Source of the DNA: Oreocharis arfaki
Lineage: Eukaryota > Chordata > Aves > Passeriformes > Paramythiidae
Direction: 5' to 3'
Assembly: GCA_013398015.1 (NCBI GenBank)
Contig: VZRR01004499.1
Location: 425,611-489,610 of the forward strand
Length of the DNA: 64,000 bases
Shown here: positions 36,001-50,098 of the stretch, piece after piece
Layout: each line of letters starts with the position of its first letter
Position numbering within the stretch: position 1 is the first letter of the stretch
The notes under the pieces: model-generated
What the model saw: only the letters and a program-made list of their open reading frames with translations
Told to the model about the DNA's origin: nothing
The model's database searches: none
Translations under genes and position numbers: made by a program

Positions 36001-39000
36001 TAGTGGCTTGCTAAATCTACTAAAATTCAGTTTAAATTTCTTTCTGCCATTATTTAGTGCAAGTCCACGACACTCCCCCTCTCATCCTATATTTTTAGCA
36101 ACACTTCAGAAAATAACTGATTGTTACCTCGATGAACTTATTTTCTTATATACATGTGCTTTCAGAATAACTTTTAAAGTTGTCCATCAACAGAAATGGG
36201 CCTGCAGCATTCCTGTGTCCTAGAGCGCACTTGGGCTGTTCACTGACACTGAAGATTCCCAATCTTATTTATATAGGGTTTTTCAAACTGTCAGGTGATA
36301 GAAAAAAACGAGTTGGCTGTTTCTTTACAAGCTGCTGTTCAGCAGTGCATGTGAGACTTTTAGAGATCCCATAGTGCAAGTTCTAGTATGTATGCTGCTC
36401 TTTGCTCTAGCTCCATGTTGAAAATCTGGTTAACATCCAATAAAAGTACAGAATGGTGCTAAAAAATATTAAGTAGCATGTGAATGATTACAATAACCTT
36501 TTATTCTCTCAATTATATTGACTGGCCTCAACTTCCCATCACGTATTCCTTTCTCTGTAAATCTGTGCCCTCTTACAGTCCACAAGCCTCTCTGAATGCC
36601 AGGACAAGAGAGATGAAGTAACTCTCTCTGTCATACGAGATCAAGTAACCACCAAAGTGATGAGGTGTAGTTTAAAAAATTTTATATACCAGGAAAGATG
36701 AAACAAAAGTAGTTTTATTTCCAGTCCCAGTACCTGATTTTAAAAACAAATCGTCTTACGTAGAGGTAGGCTAATTTCACCGCAGTCTACCTTGACACCC
36801 GTGTTTTTTGTAGATGCACCAAATAATTTCCTCTTTCATGCTTGCTGTTAGTTGTTGTGAAAAGTGAATATTTTGATCTAAGTAAACTCCTTTTTTTTAT
36901 TCTTAGTAAACAGAATGCTACAGGAAGCCAATATTTTACTTTTCTATGGAATTAATTAAACATTGCCTGCGAATCACACAATGGTACATTAAAACAAATG
37001 TAAGGACACATGCGGAAAATAATTTCCAAACCTTTCTTCACTCAGTTATATCAGAAAACATTGGTTTCCATTAGTCATACTCAAGTTCTGAATAGAATTT
37101 CTCGCTCTGAAGAAGGAAGAATGCTTCTTTTTATAGCTGCATGCAAGGAAGTGAGGGAGGTGGAGAATAAGATGTGGAAGCTGTAACAGAAATACGAAAT
37201 TAGAGACCTGAAAAAAGAAGAAATTGAATGAAAAATGAATGATTCTCAATTTGTGTCAATTGGTAAGTAACAGCCATGAAAGCTATTTTGGGGATGGATA
37301 TTCCCTCTATAAGTCAAGTAACTGGAGACAATCCAGCATGGTTTTCCCAGACCCTAAATTCTGAAAACGTGTTGTACCTTGCAGACAGGAACACCAAGAA
37401 AGATTATTTTTCTCACTTTTCCTTTTTTCTCCTCCCTTAAGGGCCAGTTTAATTAGAAGGACAGCTCAGGGAAAAAAAAAAAAGGTATCTGTTTTGTAGC
37501 TGCCTTGAAAATCTATTTGTGAATGGGAGGAGAATACAGGACACAGAACAACTCTGAAATACTTGAGCTCATTCTGCTGGTGTAACATGAATAAATTACA
37601 TCAGTATCCTGATTCTGATCATGAGTGTCCATAATTTCATGGCTGATCTTTCCTGAATAAAGCCAATATGTTCTGCTAATAAAGGCAGACCTAGGTATTA
37701 GCCTAGATCAGTCAAGGTCTGTTCCCATCTACTGAATGAAAGTGGGACAATTTTATCCTTTAAATGAAAGGGAAAACTGTGTGTTACTCTTTCAACTTAA
37801 TGAGCCATTTAAACTGAAGTATCCAACAAATCCTCAGTACAAAAATGCTGTTTCATGTTATCAGGTAAATCTTTAAGTTCAGGTGTGGAATGAAAAGTAA
37901 GCTTTAATGAAAATAATTTAAAGAGAGGTGGTTATAATTCTGGTGGATTTTGGTGCAGAAAACCACAACTTTGCTTTATGCTGTTTCATTGAAAAGAAGG
38001 AGTACAAGCAGAACCCTACATATCTACCTGCTACGGTCTTAAAATGTAAATAGTATCAAATTTGAAATAAAATTAAAATGATAAATATAGATCAATTCCA
38101 CTTCACCATTTTCAGGATATCAAAACAAGTGGTATGAATATTTTAGGGCATCCTTGTGTCCAGACAGTTTTAATAATGTCATTACATTTCATAATCACTA
38201 CTTCAATGGTTTACAAAATTTTACAGCTTTACAAAAATTCACCTCTCAGTTTCTTCCTTTGCCACACTAGTATAGTCAGCTCCTCTTCATGTATTGGCAA
38301 ACAGTAACAATTTTAAAATTTGTTTCAGGCTGCTGAATGAGCATTTGTCACTTCTTGTGTGACTGGAAAAATCAGACCTTAAAACATCTGTTACATGAAA
38401 AAAATACCATTCTAACTGCATGTCATCCATGGCAAACTGTCCTTTGCTCAGTAATAACAGCATCAGACAAGGCTGCCTATCAACCATAAAAGCTCAGTGG
38501 ATTAAGATGCTGTCTAAAGCTGGGCACTTTGATACACAGTACGCCTGTGATGCATGAGATTCGCAAAGGCTTTTACTGGAGGCAATAATGACCCCTCCAA
38601 CCTTAGAATCAATCCCCAGGGCTGGACATGCAATGTCTGAATTGGCATCAAGACCTAGAACTGTATCCCTAGTCACAGTATGTCAGTCACCATCCACTAC
38701 AGGTTTGATTGTGTCAAATGTGGGAAAATTATCGTAGTGTGCGTTCCTGTGCATTAGACTGTCTTTTCTAGACCCCTTCTTGGAAACACTCCAGATTATC
38801 TCTATCGCCTCAACAACCAACAAAAACAGCAGAGCCTTTCTACAAAGAAGCAGACATTTCAAGGTAGTAGGTGCTTATATTAACTGTGTATTTACAGTGT
38901 CCTGTGAGATCACATTTGCCTCACTTTTATTATATGCAATTTGTATGAAAAAAACACAACCCACTTCACTACTTCTGAGAGAAGTTTTGGGAGGGGGGAA

Positions 39001-39888
39001 AGTCTAACACTTGTAAAATGCATTTCAGTAACTATGAAAAAGGAAACTTTCCTGCAAAAGCCTTATGTCCGGATTCATTTCATCTGATACATGAAGTGTA
39101 TGTCCATGTTAATATTGTATTACTAAGCACAGATGCACTGTAATTTTTTTTTTGAGGGGAAAATGTTAGGAGTTTTTCTCAGGAAAGCTTGTTCAGAATT
39201 TTACAAGTGAGCTGACCCCATTCCCTACCAAATACACATTTTTCTCTTGTGTACACATGGTGACTCTTTGTCTGACCAGCTAAGTTGGGCTTTATCACAC
39301 CTTTGTTGACATGAAAGAAGTTGAATCCATTACTTGTTAGCAGTCATGTGTGTGTCAGAGCTGTTTGTCATCCCTTGCCTTACCATGGTCTCTTCAAACT
39401 TCAGTATTGGTATTTTGCATCAGCACAACTGATCACTGCTCAGAAACAAATCAACAGGCTTGCATTAATGTCAATGTCTGCTCTGTGTTTAGAGATTCAG
39501 AGTAATTTTAGCGTCATAGCACTGGGGACCTAAGCAGAAGGCAGTGCTTTTGCAACAAAAACTTAGCCACATGGGCTTCCTTGAGCTTGGAAGCAAATGT
39601 TTTAATGAGCATGGATCGAGAAATACCTGGTCCTTTGTTCTGGGTAAAGGCCAAGGAGTATAAATTCAGTAGCAGAGCTGATAACTCAGCGTTACGAACT
39701 TGATTATCAGAGCTAGTGAGAGCTGATGTGTGCATCTGCTCAGCTTCACCAGCGCATTTAGCTCTTTAGAAAGACATTGTTCCTTTTTCTCCTGCCTCTT
39801 GTCTGGTGTGAGCCCCTGCACAGGTAAACAGCACATGGTGGCACCAAGCCAGCCATCCTCCACTGTACCTATGTGTGAGTGTCAGGTG

Positions 39889-39922
39889 CACACACACACA
39901 CACACGCACACACACACACACA
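39889..39922. repeat. CA dinucleotide microsatellite
   Basis: Seventeen CA units with a single CG interruption near 39905. It is the source of the histidine/threonine and valine/cysteine runs in frames on both strands here. Confidence 0.95.
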
Positions 39923-41090
39923 AAACACCCTTCTCTGGAAACTGCAGTGCAGTGCTTCCTTTGCAATTTTGACAACTTTTGGCTTGCAAAATCAGGATGA
40001 TTTCCATTATGAATTTCAGAGGACAATTCAAGTCACTCTGCCTTTATGGGTGGAAGCATATGTGGCTTTGCTTTTTTTGCTCAGTGTTGCTCTGGGATGC
40101 TGGTAAAATGGTGAGAACCTGTGCCGTACAGTGACTTTAGCTCTATGGCTGAAATCAAGAATAGTGCTACCAGCAACATGATTTTTGCTAAAGCAATGCT
40201 TTGTTTTGCAAAGCACTTTGAGAGCTGACAGTGGCTCTCTGGAACTGTTGTGAGAGCAAGTCCTTGCAGAAAGATGGCCCCAAACTGTCCTCTCTAGTGC
40301 TTCAACTCAGACTTTTCTTCTTAATCTAGGAAAGCTTGTGATGCACAGGCTTGCTGGTGATAACCATCAAATGCCACTGGAGCGAGGAAGGCAAGAACAG
40401 CTTAAAAATAAAGTCTCCAGCTGCCCTTGATCTGCTAGGGTAGCAGCTGTCTGGCAGGCAGAGCCTCTGATGCCCTTGAAGCCTTGAGCTGAGACAGAGA
40501 GAATCCCAGCTCTTATATCCCTGTCTGTGCCGTGCTTGCTCAGATTTTCAGATTGTCAAACCAATAAAAATCAGCATAAAATGGCAGTTGTTCCATTATT
40601 TCAACCTAAAACCTAATGCAATCTCACAACACTTCTGTTGTTTTGTGCCACTTTCTCATGAGAGAAATGCATGTCAGCCTAGTTATAACATGGTTTCTTG
40701 TCTTTCTGTATGTCTTGTCCCTATCTCCAACAAAAATCAAATTCTATACTTTTTCCACTCTTAAAACCTTGACTGTCTGCTGATCCTGAGCTAAGATCTG
40801 ATGTCTTCACCATCAAGACTTGGCAAAATATTTTTCTCATTTGTTTTAATCTTGGTTGTTCTCTCTGTGTTTAGAATCTTTTAACTTTTCTGCTTTTAAT
40901 CAGATTTGTGCAATCAAAATTATGTTCTGCCTGCTGGCCTGGATTTCTTTCCTAGGTCTGGTCTTCCACAGAGCTGACAAGACATAAAAAAAGCTTAAAT
41001 GATGTGTTGTTCATAGAAATTAAAGAAAATAGAATCAGGCTTTCCTGCATACAAAAAGCAGGCTTCTGCTTTCCTCCCCCATGCCCCTCT

Positions 41091-41113
41091 GAATGGCCTT
41101 TTAAAGGCCATTC
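41091..41113. repeat. Palindrome with 11-bp arms
   Basis: gaatggccttt and aaaggccattc flank a single central T at 41102. The arms are perfectly complementary. Confidence 0.85.
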
Positions 41114-44100
41114 CTTTTCATTTAATCTAAAATAAGTTTCCACAACCAGTTCAGCATCTTCTTCTTTGTAGCTGATTGCATTAACCCAGTTTCTCAGTCC
41201 CAGCTGCCGAACAGATCCTTTAGTACACAGAAACATAAAAGCCACGTGTGTTTCAAACAGGTAGACATTTTGGAGGAGATGTAACACAAGGGACAATTTA
41301 ACATACCCTCCCCTGCCTTTATTAATTCAGATATAAACCATTAATGATTTTGTAAATTTGGACCAAACTCTATAACCTTTCAGACCATGGTTTCAGTTTG
41401 AACTGTAAGGTTTGTGATGAAACAGGACTTCCATAAGTTAAGAAGAATAGTTGTGGACTACTCTTACGGTGAACTGGCTGGGGAAAAAAACCAAGTGGAC
41501 GGGACTGTAACAATGAATTGTATGTCTTTTCACAAATGCTCAGTTGGTAGCATTATATACAGGAAGTGGAAAGATGAACAAATAGTAGGTATAGTTAGAT
41601 CTCTTGCATCTGGTAGGCAATTAAAATTATTGTAGTACAGTACACCTAAAACTGACAAAGTCATGCTTACCTCAAGTTGACCAAATACATGGATAAGATG
41701 TAAGACAGAGGTTTCAGTGGCAGTCCTAGGGACTGATGTACTGTCAGTATGCCAATACTGTTGCTCTAAACCACTCCGACAGGACTTCACATGTCTCCTG
41801 TGGATGAGCAGGGTACCTCTTGTTTGCCCTTCGAAACAAAGATAGTCTCTTAGGGATAAGGAGATAGGTGGTCTTTGCCACCTAGCAAACAAACTCCTAG
41901 GAATGAAGTTTGGTTAACAGTGTTTCTTCCTTGCCTTTGAAAACCAGCAGTAACTACACCTGCATGGTTTGAAATGGATAAGGGAGAGAGACACCATGGT
42001 CAGGGAGCAGAAAGGAGAGGACTAACACTGGGAGTCTGGGAATAATGTTCAGTTTAGGAAGCCTTTCAACAAACCCGTGGTCTGACTGTGAATTCCCTTG
42101 AGTCCCTGGTCCAGACTCTCGCCAGTCACCTGGAAACAGCTGGTGTGGAGCTATGCGTATGACCTAGGGTCCTGGTTTTATCACGTTCTGCTGGCTGCTT
42201 CAAATTAACACCTCCTACAGTGCAGGCTTGCCTGTAAGGGTGGTTGTTTGGCAAGCCCCTTGTGCTCATCCCAGGGATATCATAGTGCAGCCCACGCAGA
42301 AGCAAGGTGCAGCCCTTAGCTGGGGGTTTGCCTTCTGCACCCTGGCCCTTGTACCGGGTGAAATCCACCATGTTCATGTGAGACAGAAGGATATTGTTTA
42401 TTACGCCAGCTTAGCTGGATGAAAAGTTTCTTCTTATTCTTCTCAGGAGAAATCTTACTAGACTTTGCCTTAAGAGACAGCGAGTCTAAAGATATGAGAT
42501 GAGTTAAAGATATCTGTATCTAGGACACTTTGTGCTTCTCATCCTAAAAAGTCAGCATACTTTAAAACCAGACTATCTCAGCAAGACATTAGACATCCTG
42601 GTAAGAAAACATTTGTGTTTCAAGTTTCTTGTCTATTATAACTGCTGAGGTCAAGTTCTACCTTTGTATTGTTGTACCCTCAAGAAATATATATGGTAGA
42701 ATTTCTCCTCACACTCACAAAGGCATTTTGATGGTGTGCAGTTTTGGTGCTGACCTTGTTAGCAATAAATTCTCTTGTGGAGCATAAGTAATACATACCT
42801 TAAAGAGTTATCTGAAACACTTTACAGCAAGTGATAATTCTTGTATTAGTTGGCAGTTTTTGAGAAAAAATGTGTGCTTTGTGCTTCCAGCACGTTCATT
42901 AGTTTTGGGTACAGTGGGAGGATATTTGTTCTTGTAACTGAGGTACTGTATTGTTTGGAGTTTTGGATTCAAAAAACATTCTCTGTGACCTTGAGCTCTG
43001 TTCCTTGCTTCAAATCCATAAATGGATTGCAGACTGTATTCTCAACAGGATATTACTCTTGTTACAAAAAAACTGATTTTTTTAAAGCGTCAATATTTAT
43101 ACCTCTCATTTATGATCAAATGTTCAACAGAAATAATTTTGAAGTTCCTGTCTTGTCAGTACTTTGTAATGAGAGAAAAAGAGGCAAAGGATCCAAACTA
43201 AACACTTGATATTTTCTGCCCAAAAATGAATCTTTCTTTACCGCTGCATTTCACAAAGGCTTTTGAAAGCTTTAATTTTGTGTCAATTAAGAATAATAGC
43301 TTTTGAAACATCATGACCTCTATGCAGATTGAAACTGTCATCCTCTAATCCATTCTTAATACCGTGTTTTTCCCACTCAGCCTGTCTTGATATTTTTGAA
43401 TGGGAGCTCTCCTCCCTAAAACATTCCCTGTCTTTCACCATAGTCCAGATTCTGATAAGTTGACGTGGCCATTTCCACATCTCTTCCAATAATCCCATTT
43501 CCTTCAACTTTCACCTTACTTTAGGAGTCAGATCATTTAATATGACTGAAAATGTTTGGAAATATACTTCTGCTGTGCATATGGAGGATGTCAGTAGGAG
43601 AATAGTACTATAATAAAACTCAAAAAATCTACAGTCTTTGACGAGAATTTGGGTTTAAACCTGATTGTTTTTCAGTTAAGTTGGTAATTCTATTTTTATG
43701 CTGGTTTTAAAATTACTTTTATTTGTGTTTTAGCCTTCACTGTTATTTGCCAACACTTCTAAATTTCTCTTTGTATGTTTACAAAACACACAGTCATTAT
43801 GTTAGGTCATCTTTAATGCTTCCCTTTAAACTCCAGAAAATATGAGATAAAAATTAAAAACACATTTCTGAAAAGAAATGAAATCAAAACAGAGTGACTA
43901 TTTTGAGAGGAGTATTTCTAGAAATGCAACATCTGTAAAGAATGCAAAGGAAGAGGAAGCAATGCAAGCCACATGGTTTATATTTGGAATTTGAAAAAAA
44001 GATGGTATTGTGCAATAGATAGTGCCCATTCCTTCTGATTTTTTATTAGAGTGTTGTGAGAGAAAACCTGCTAGGAGTTTTCCTCTAAGAGTTTCTACAG

Positions 44101-46266
44101 GGTAGACAGACATTCTTCACACCTTCTTTGGTTGATGTGGTACAGGTCAATATCTACAGGAGGATGGAGAAGCAGTGTTGGTGATAGTTCCTTTCTCTTA
44201 TATCCTGTCCATTTAGCTGAAAAGGACTTCGCAGTATAGGAGAAGGTATGACTTTCAAAATCTGATTTGGGTAGTAGAGGCTTTTCTTTCTCAAAAGTTT
44301 CTAATGAAGGGGGGGAAAAAAGCAGAACTTGTCCACCTAGACCATCCATATTGGAATGTATTTTCAGAATGCTATATTTCACTTTGTTTTTAGAAACTCT
44401 TTTGCAAAGGCGGCTACTGAAGTATCATCTCTGAGGTTTATCCATGTTTCTTTTCTGCAGATAGATAACAAAATGGCATGCACACACATACATACTTGTT
44501 TTAGGAAGAGATCTGTGGTGTTCCTGTTTCTCTGATGACAGGTGTAGTAATTTCCCAAAAGAGTCCTATTTGCCTGTGTTTCTGAAATGTCCACTGAAGG
44601 TTATGTGCATGCCATAGTGCTTTTAGATTAGGCAAAAATCCTTTCTCTTTCTTCTTAATGATATTCTTTTCAACTCATTGAATGACAACATCCACGCTAC
44701 GTGCATGAAAACGTTTCTACCAGTTTATATTCAGGGATGTTGAATATCTGAAACACTTACACTGCCTAAAACAAAGCCAGGACAGAAAAATGGACAAGCA
44801 TCTTCTTTAGATGATGGGCTTGAGATCCACCTGAAGACAACCTTTGCTGTAAAATCTCTTGAAATATCAGGGTGGGCTCTCAACTGGTATAAAGCTTATG
44901 TGCTAGCTTGCAATCTGGCCAACTGCAGTTTTTATGTTCGTGTGTGGTCAGGATGTGCTTTTAAATTATATGTGCCACTAATTGAGTGCAGTTGGAGGTT
45001 CTTTGTGCAGCACATTTAAAAGTCAGTTCACTTTTTTTTTCTTAATGTCTAAATATAACCTGGAATAGTTGAGGCACCTGGGTTTTCACAAACTTTGCCA
45101 ATTGTTTAAAATTATAAATTGAACTTAGAGAATCTATTTAGAGTACAGATGAAGATGGCAGCATCTTATACAGCTCTTTATATAGCTCTTTTATACAGCA
45201 CAGCTCCTACCAAGAGCCCTTACAGCCTCATTGTTGAACACAGAGTATGCGTGACAATTTAAATGTCACATTCCTGACCAAATTATCCCATGATTTGTGT
45301 GTTTTCTGTGATCAGTTTCAGGGGGAAACTGATTGCATTTCCAGTCTCAATTTTTGGACAAAAATTACTGTCTAATGTTACTTAGTCAGAACCTTACTTC
45401 AAACCCAGCTTATTGCACTGTTGATGGGTGCTGAATTATGCAACTCTTCACTTGTAAAATTCTTGCGTAGCTTAGACATGGGAAATTCCTATCTTCTCTC
45501 GTGTAGGCTTAGAAGAGCAGCTTTGCTGCTGCTTGGAGTGAAGCTTAAGGAAGTGTCAGGTTTTTCTGCTGAGGCCTTTTACCAATAATAGATTATGATA
45601 ATGTAATCATATCCATTTGTACAGAAATAGCAAGATGATACTCATTTGCCAGTGAGGTAGCCTCCAGTGAGGAGTGCTACCATCATGTTCACAGTTCCGT
45701 ATGAAGGGAGGGGCCTTAAAAGTATTAACACAAAGTTAAGCTACTGTTTGGAACAAACTCAGATCTGTCACTAAGGATATTGGGAGAGAGAGTTTCGTTA
45801 TGTTTGTGCCTCTCCCAGTCTATTTGTGGTTTATGCACTGAAACAAACCTTGTTAAAAAATTTCCTGAAGTACAGTGTGGGATACATGCTCAGAGAAGTG
45901 CGACTGGAAACTCCTCAGGATGTTTGCTGGTTCTCAGTCTGGGAGCCAGCTGGCAGCTATAAAATTCCAGTGAAAATTAATAATAAATAAATAGAGAAAA
46001 GGAAAAATAAATGGCGATAAAGAGGATAGTAAGTCCATCTTCCCCTCAGTCTAATTGCTTTGGCTGTTCGTAATGCTGTGTAGTGAGAAACATCTTTCAA
46101 ATAGTGTGGGCAGGCTCCAGGTGACCCAAGAAGCTTGCACTCCAAGGAGGAATGTGAAGAAGAGGTGGGGAAGACAAACACCAGTAGAGGCAGGCAGCTC
46201 AGCTGACTTCATGGTTGTGTGGGCAGATAACTTTGGTGGCAAATCTTGGAAATGAGAGGGAAAAGA

Positions 46267-46295
46267 CTTACTGAGACCTTCTTTGTCTCAGTAAG
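46267..46295. repeat. Hairpin with 11-bp arms
   Basis: cttactgagac at 46267-46277 pairs with gtctcagtaag at 46285-46295 around a 7-base loop. No run of T follows, and the context is eukaryotic, so it is not read as a terminator. Confidence 0.85.
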
Positions 46296-46633
46296 GCCAT
46301 AGAAGACTTAGAGGCTGGGCTGACATAGACAGGAAAGTGTGAGAAGGTAATGGAGAAGCAGGCAGTGCTGACTGTGACACCCCACATCAGGGATTGGCAC
46401 ACGCCTGTCTTGGTCGAATGTGACACTGAAGCTTCTGCAATCTCTTTTCCTTTTCTTGCCCTTCCCCTCTCTTGGGGATGTAGAGATGAGATGGAGGGCT
46501 GATGGCTAGAGCATAGCTTCTGGGCAGGAATTGTTTTTCCTTCCTGTTCCACTTAGAAAAAACTCTGCTGAAGGAGTAGCAGACATAGCACGTCTCCTCC
46601 TTAGCCAAAAGGAGACATCTGAATGAAAATCTC

Positions 46634-46659
46634 ACTTGAAGATCTCGCTTGAAGATCTC
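46634..46659. repeat. 13-bp tandem duplication
   Basis: acttgaagatctc is followed directly by gcttgaagatctc. One mismatch separates the two copies. Confidence 0.9.
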
Positions 46660-47524
46660 AGGCATCTGGATGTTAGTGCCAGCCTTGTGAGCACTCTGTC
46701 TAAAAACTCTCTGCTGGCTCATGAACTAAACCACACTGTTAAAAATTCTCTGTGATGAAATGAATGATTACCATGGTTGGACCTGGAGTCATCCAGTGTG
46801 GGACTCAGCAGTGCCGTTTACACAGGTTTGGGAACCAATACAACATGAAAGTTCCTTCATATGATCCTGACATTTGGATGAAGCTGAGGTCTTGCTTCTC
46901 ACTGTAACACCATTTCTACCAGAAGGGTGCCTTTGCTCACTATCAAGAACAACAGATGGAGATTTGTTCTAAGAGAATTAAAATTCATCTGAGAAAGAAA
47001 GGAAATTACTTCCGCATCACATTAAATATTTGAATGATGTCACTCTCTTTAAGGAATACAACCTTGCCACGTGTGAGCAACAACTTTCCCAATCAAAGAG
47101 GACATAATGATAGTCTGAACTACTCAGTGTTCTCAACCAAGTTCAAATTAGTGAGCATCAATTTATTTGATGCCTTAGTGCATAGCAATTTGCTCCTAAA
47201 TGAATAATTACTAAAGAAACAGTCACAGTCATCACCTTTTGCAGATTACTGTTCTTTCTTCACAAGTCTCTGCAACTATCAGTTTGATGATATTTTGAAT
47301 GAGCACCGTAATATCACAAAGTCATAAACATATTCCAAAATTATATTTCAAATTTTTCCTAGACAATGGGAGACTTGAATCAATTGCACATTTACTGTTA
47401 ATGAATCTGTAATTCTACACCTTAGAAGGAATATTATCGCTAGAAGGCTAGAGCAGAGTATTCTGGTAAGAAACAGTAAGTTTTTACCCCATTCTTTCTG
47501 CTGTTATTTCTCAGAAGGGAAGTG

Positions 47525-47648
47525 GTCAAGAGCAGGTGGGGCTATGAGCTATCTGGTCTAGTGAAAGGTTTCCTTGCCTGTGGCAGAGAGGTTGGAACTA
47601 GATGGTCTTTAAGTTGTCTTCCAACACAAACCGTTCTATGTTTCTATC
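47525..47648 (+). mobile_element. CR1 3'-end fragment
   Basis: Blocks atctggtctagtgaaaggtt, gttggaactagatggtcttt and the tail accgttctatgtttctat are the CR1 3' terminus in plus orientation. About 120 bp remain, including the last ORF2 codons region. Confidence 0.85.
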
Positions 47649-50060
47649 GTTCAGTGATTTACGACTTATCTCTATGTCTCTTCGTTGAAATTCTTATCTG
47701 TAAGTAAATTGGCAGTAACTCTTTGGTGGCTGCCTCTGGCTTACTCCTGCTATAGAAGCTTCTTTTCTTATGAGTTATTAGCTGTAGGTCTGAATGCTCA
47801 TACTGTGTTTTCCTGGCCTGCCTACGTTGCTTCCATATGAAGGAATTGGTAGGTACAGTGGCAGACACCATTGGTTCAAAGCTCTGAAATACGGAAGGAA
47901 ATTTTAGAACATTTTCCTCTGTCCTCAAGTCACTTAGCCACAGTTTTGCTAACATTAGCAAGTCTGATTCGACCTAAGGGCTCCTTCTAGATTCTACATA
48001 CTAATAGTGACTCCCACCCTTTACACTATCAGAACAGATAAAAATGTGCAAAATAACCAGAGGGGTAGAATGAAAAGTTATTTGACTGTTGATCTCAGCT
48101 TCATTCTGACACTAAAACAGTATTTCTTCCTTTCTTTCTTTTTATCCTCCTTCCCCATCTCTATGTACCAGGGACACCTGAGAAGCCACAGAGGTCAAAT
48201 ATTTCTATTCCAGTTAGGAGCTGCATGTGCAGTCTGCAGAAAGGCTCTACATCACCTGAACATCTAACAAATCCTTTGGCATGCCAGCAGTTAGATCAAA
48301 GACAAAGCCATCCAGCTCTGAGTAGTTACCCATTAAAGGGTTTGATATTGTAGATAAGGACAATGTGAAAGGAAAATGCATCTAACACCCATCCCCTTTC
48401 TTGGTTTAGGCTTCCTGCTGAAAAGTGAAGTGCAAGCAACATAAGGACGCATGCGGAAACCTAAATAATTCTGTCAGTGGTGCTTTCAATGCTGACAGAA
48501 GGAAGCCTGCAGTCCCTTGCCTAGAATGTGTTCCTGGCTCCACAACTCAGCTGCAGCTCCAGAGAAACCCTGATGAGAAGATGTGTGGTAAAAATGTGAA
48601 GGAACACTGTCAGAGAGGAGAGCGAGCCCCATGCGCTCTGTTCTGGTCAGTCTGACTCTTTCCTGCTTGCAGCTATTGAGTGTGACTTTCTGTCCTGTCC
48701 AGCGCTCTCTTCATACAGAAATTTTCTTCCAAGCAGCTGTGTTCTTTGCAACTACTTTTACATGCAATGCTACTAAGAGAAACTGCAAACAGTTGGTGCA
48801 TTCCCATCTGGCATAACACGTTCTCTAAGTGGATTTGCCGTAGAATCCCTCTGATACTGAATAACATCCATTCACAGCTAATCCATAATTAAATAGATGG
48901 GTGCTATGATGCTGATTAGGAGGTGACAGGAACAGCAGTGCTTGAAAAACCAACAGTGCTTGAAGTGTTTGAATGGATTCATTCCTCTTCTTTTGAGAGG
49001 TGGATAGAAAATGTATTGGTCTTGTGGAAAAGGTGGACTCAGTTTGTGAGGTTCACATCAAGTATGTAGCAGTGGACTGCAGCTGCTTATAACTGCAGTC
49101 AGAAGGACAGTTTCAGCCCTTACAAGCCTAGCTTTGCTTGTTTTTCTGTAGGTAGCACGGATTGTGCAGCACCAGAGACATCAGTGAAAGCTAGTGACAT
49201 AAATAACCACTCTCAGTCTGTAGCTGACCTGCACTGCCTTTGCTGAAGTTCATGCCAGTCTTCCTAGATTAAAGTGGATCTATCTGGTGTTTCTACTCCT
49301 GCTGTAGTCATACATTTGATTGCAAAGCAGCCTTAATAATATATTTCTAGGGACTGCAGGGCCAGACAGGAGAGTACATGTTTGGTTTTCAGCTTTGCAT
49401 TGGTTTTATGTGGTGACTTGGGACACATTCTCTATCTCAATGTCTTTACCTCTGTGATTAGGAGGATACTATAATTACTTTCCTGGATCTCTGGAATGCT
49501 GTAAGATAAGTGCTGGTGAGATGCTCAGAAAAAGGTTTGAGGGTGCATATAAATAAACCATAAATTGTGTGCAAGTACAGTGGTATGGAAATGAGAGTTC
49601 TAAACAAAATTTCCCGTAAGAATAAGAACCAAAGCAACAATGACACAGTCATAGTCAGTCCAAGCACTTGAGGGAAGTTGATAAAGCTTAATAAATTGAT
49701 ACCTCTTATGACTGTGCATTCAGAATCATATTTCTAACTAGAAGGAACATATTGTATCTGATTTATCAAGAGAGGCACCTTGAGCAATGTCTATGTGCCA
49801 AAGAGCTCTATAGTTCCTATTCTCCCTCAGCTATATTCGTCCATCCAATAAAATGTTACATTTTGTCTGTAAACCATTCCTTGCTAGGACATAGTATATT
49901 ATTTTAGCAAAAACCAAAACAGACTCCAGTGTTGGAGTACTTGGAAGAATCAAGGATGGGAGTGTTCATGAACAAGAATATTGCACAGAATCCTTTCCTG
50001 AGATAAACTGTGGGTGGTGGGGATGTGTTTTATTAAAATTAGTAATGTCCATGGTTATTG
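47649..50060. other. Unique sequence, no gene seen
   Basis: No recognised element. A 76-codon plus frame at 48425-48655 is mildly protein-like but unsupported. Confidence 0.5.
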
Positions 50061-50098
50061 CACACACATACACACATACACATGTAAAAAAAAAAAAA
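50061..50098. repeat. CA-rich simple repeat followed by A13
   Basis: Irregular cacacacatacacacataca (50061-50080) leads through catgt into a run of 13 A (50086-50098). Confidence 0.9.

Larger units (their letters stand above)
34922..39888. other. Unique A+T-rich sequence with minor repeats
   Basis: No recognised gene or mobile element. It holds the palindrome and the 10-bp repeat listed next and an A12 run at 37472-37483. A minus frame at 38494-38676 is mildly protein-like but unsupported. Confidence 0.5.
39923..47524. other. Long unique stretch, no gene seen
   Basis: About 7.6 kb with no recognised gene or mobile element. It contains the small inverted repeats listed separately and three imperfect copies of tatacagctctt near 45164-45207. 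Frames up to 120 codons (41530-41892 minus) are unrecognised and unsupported by splice signals. Confidence 0.5.
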
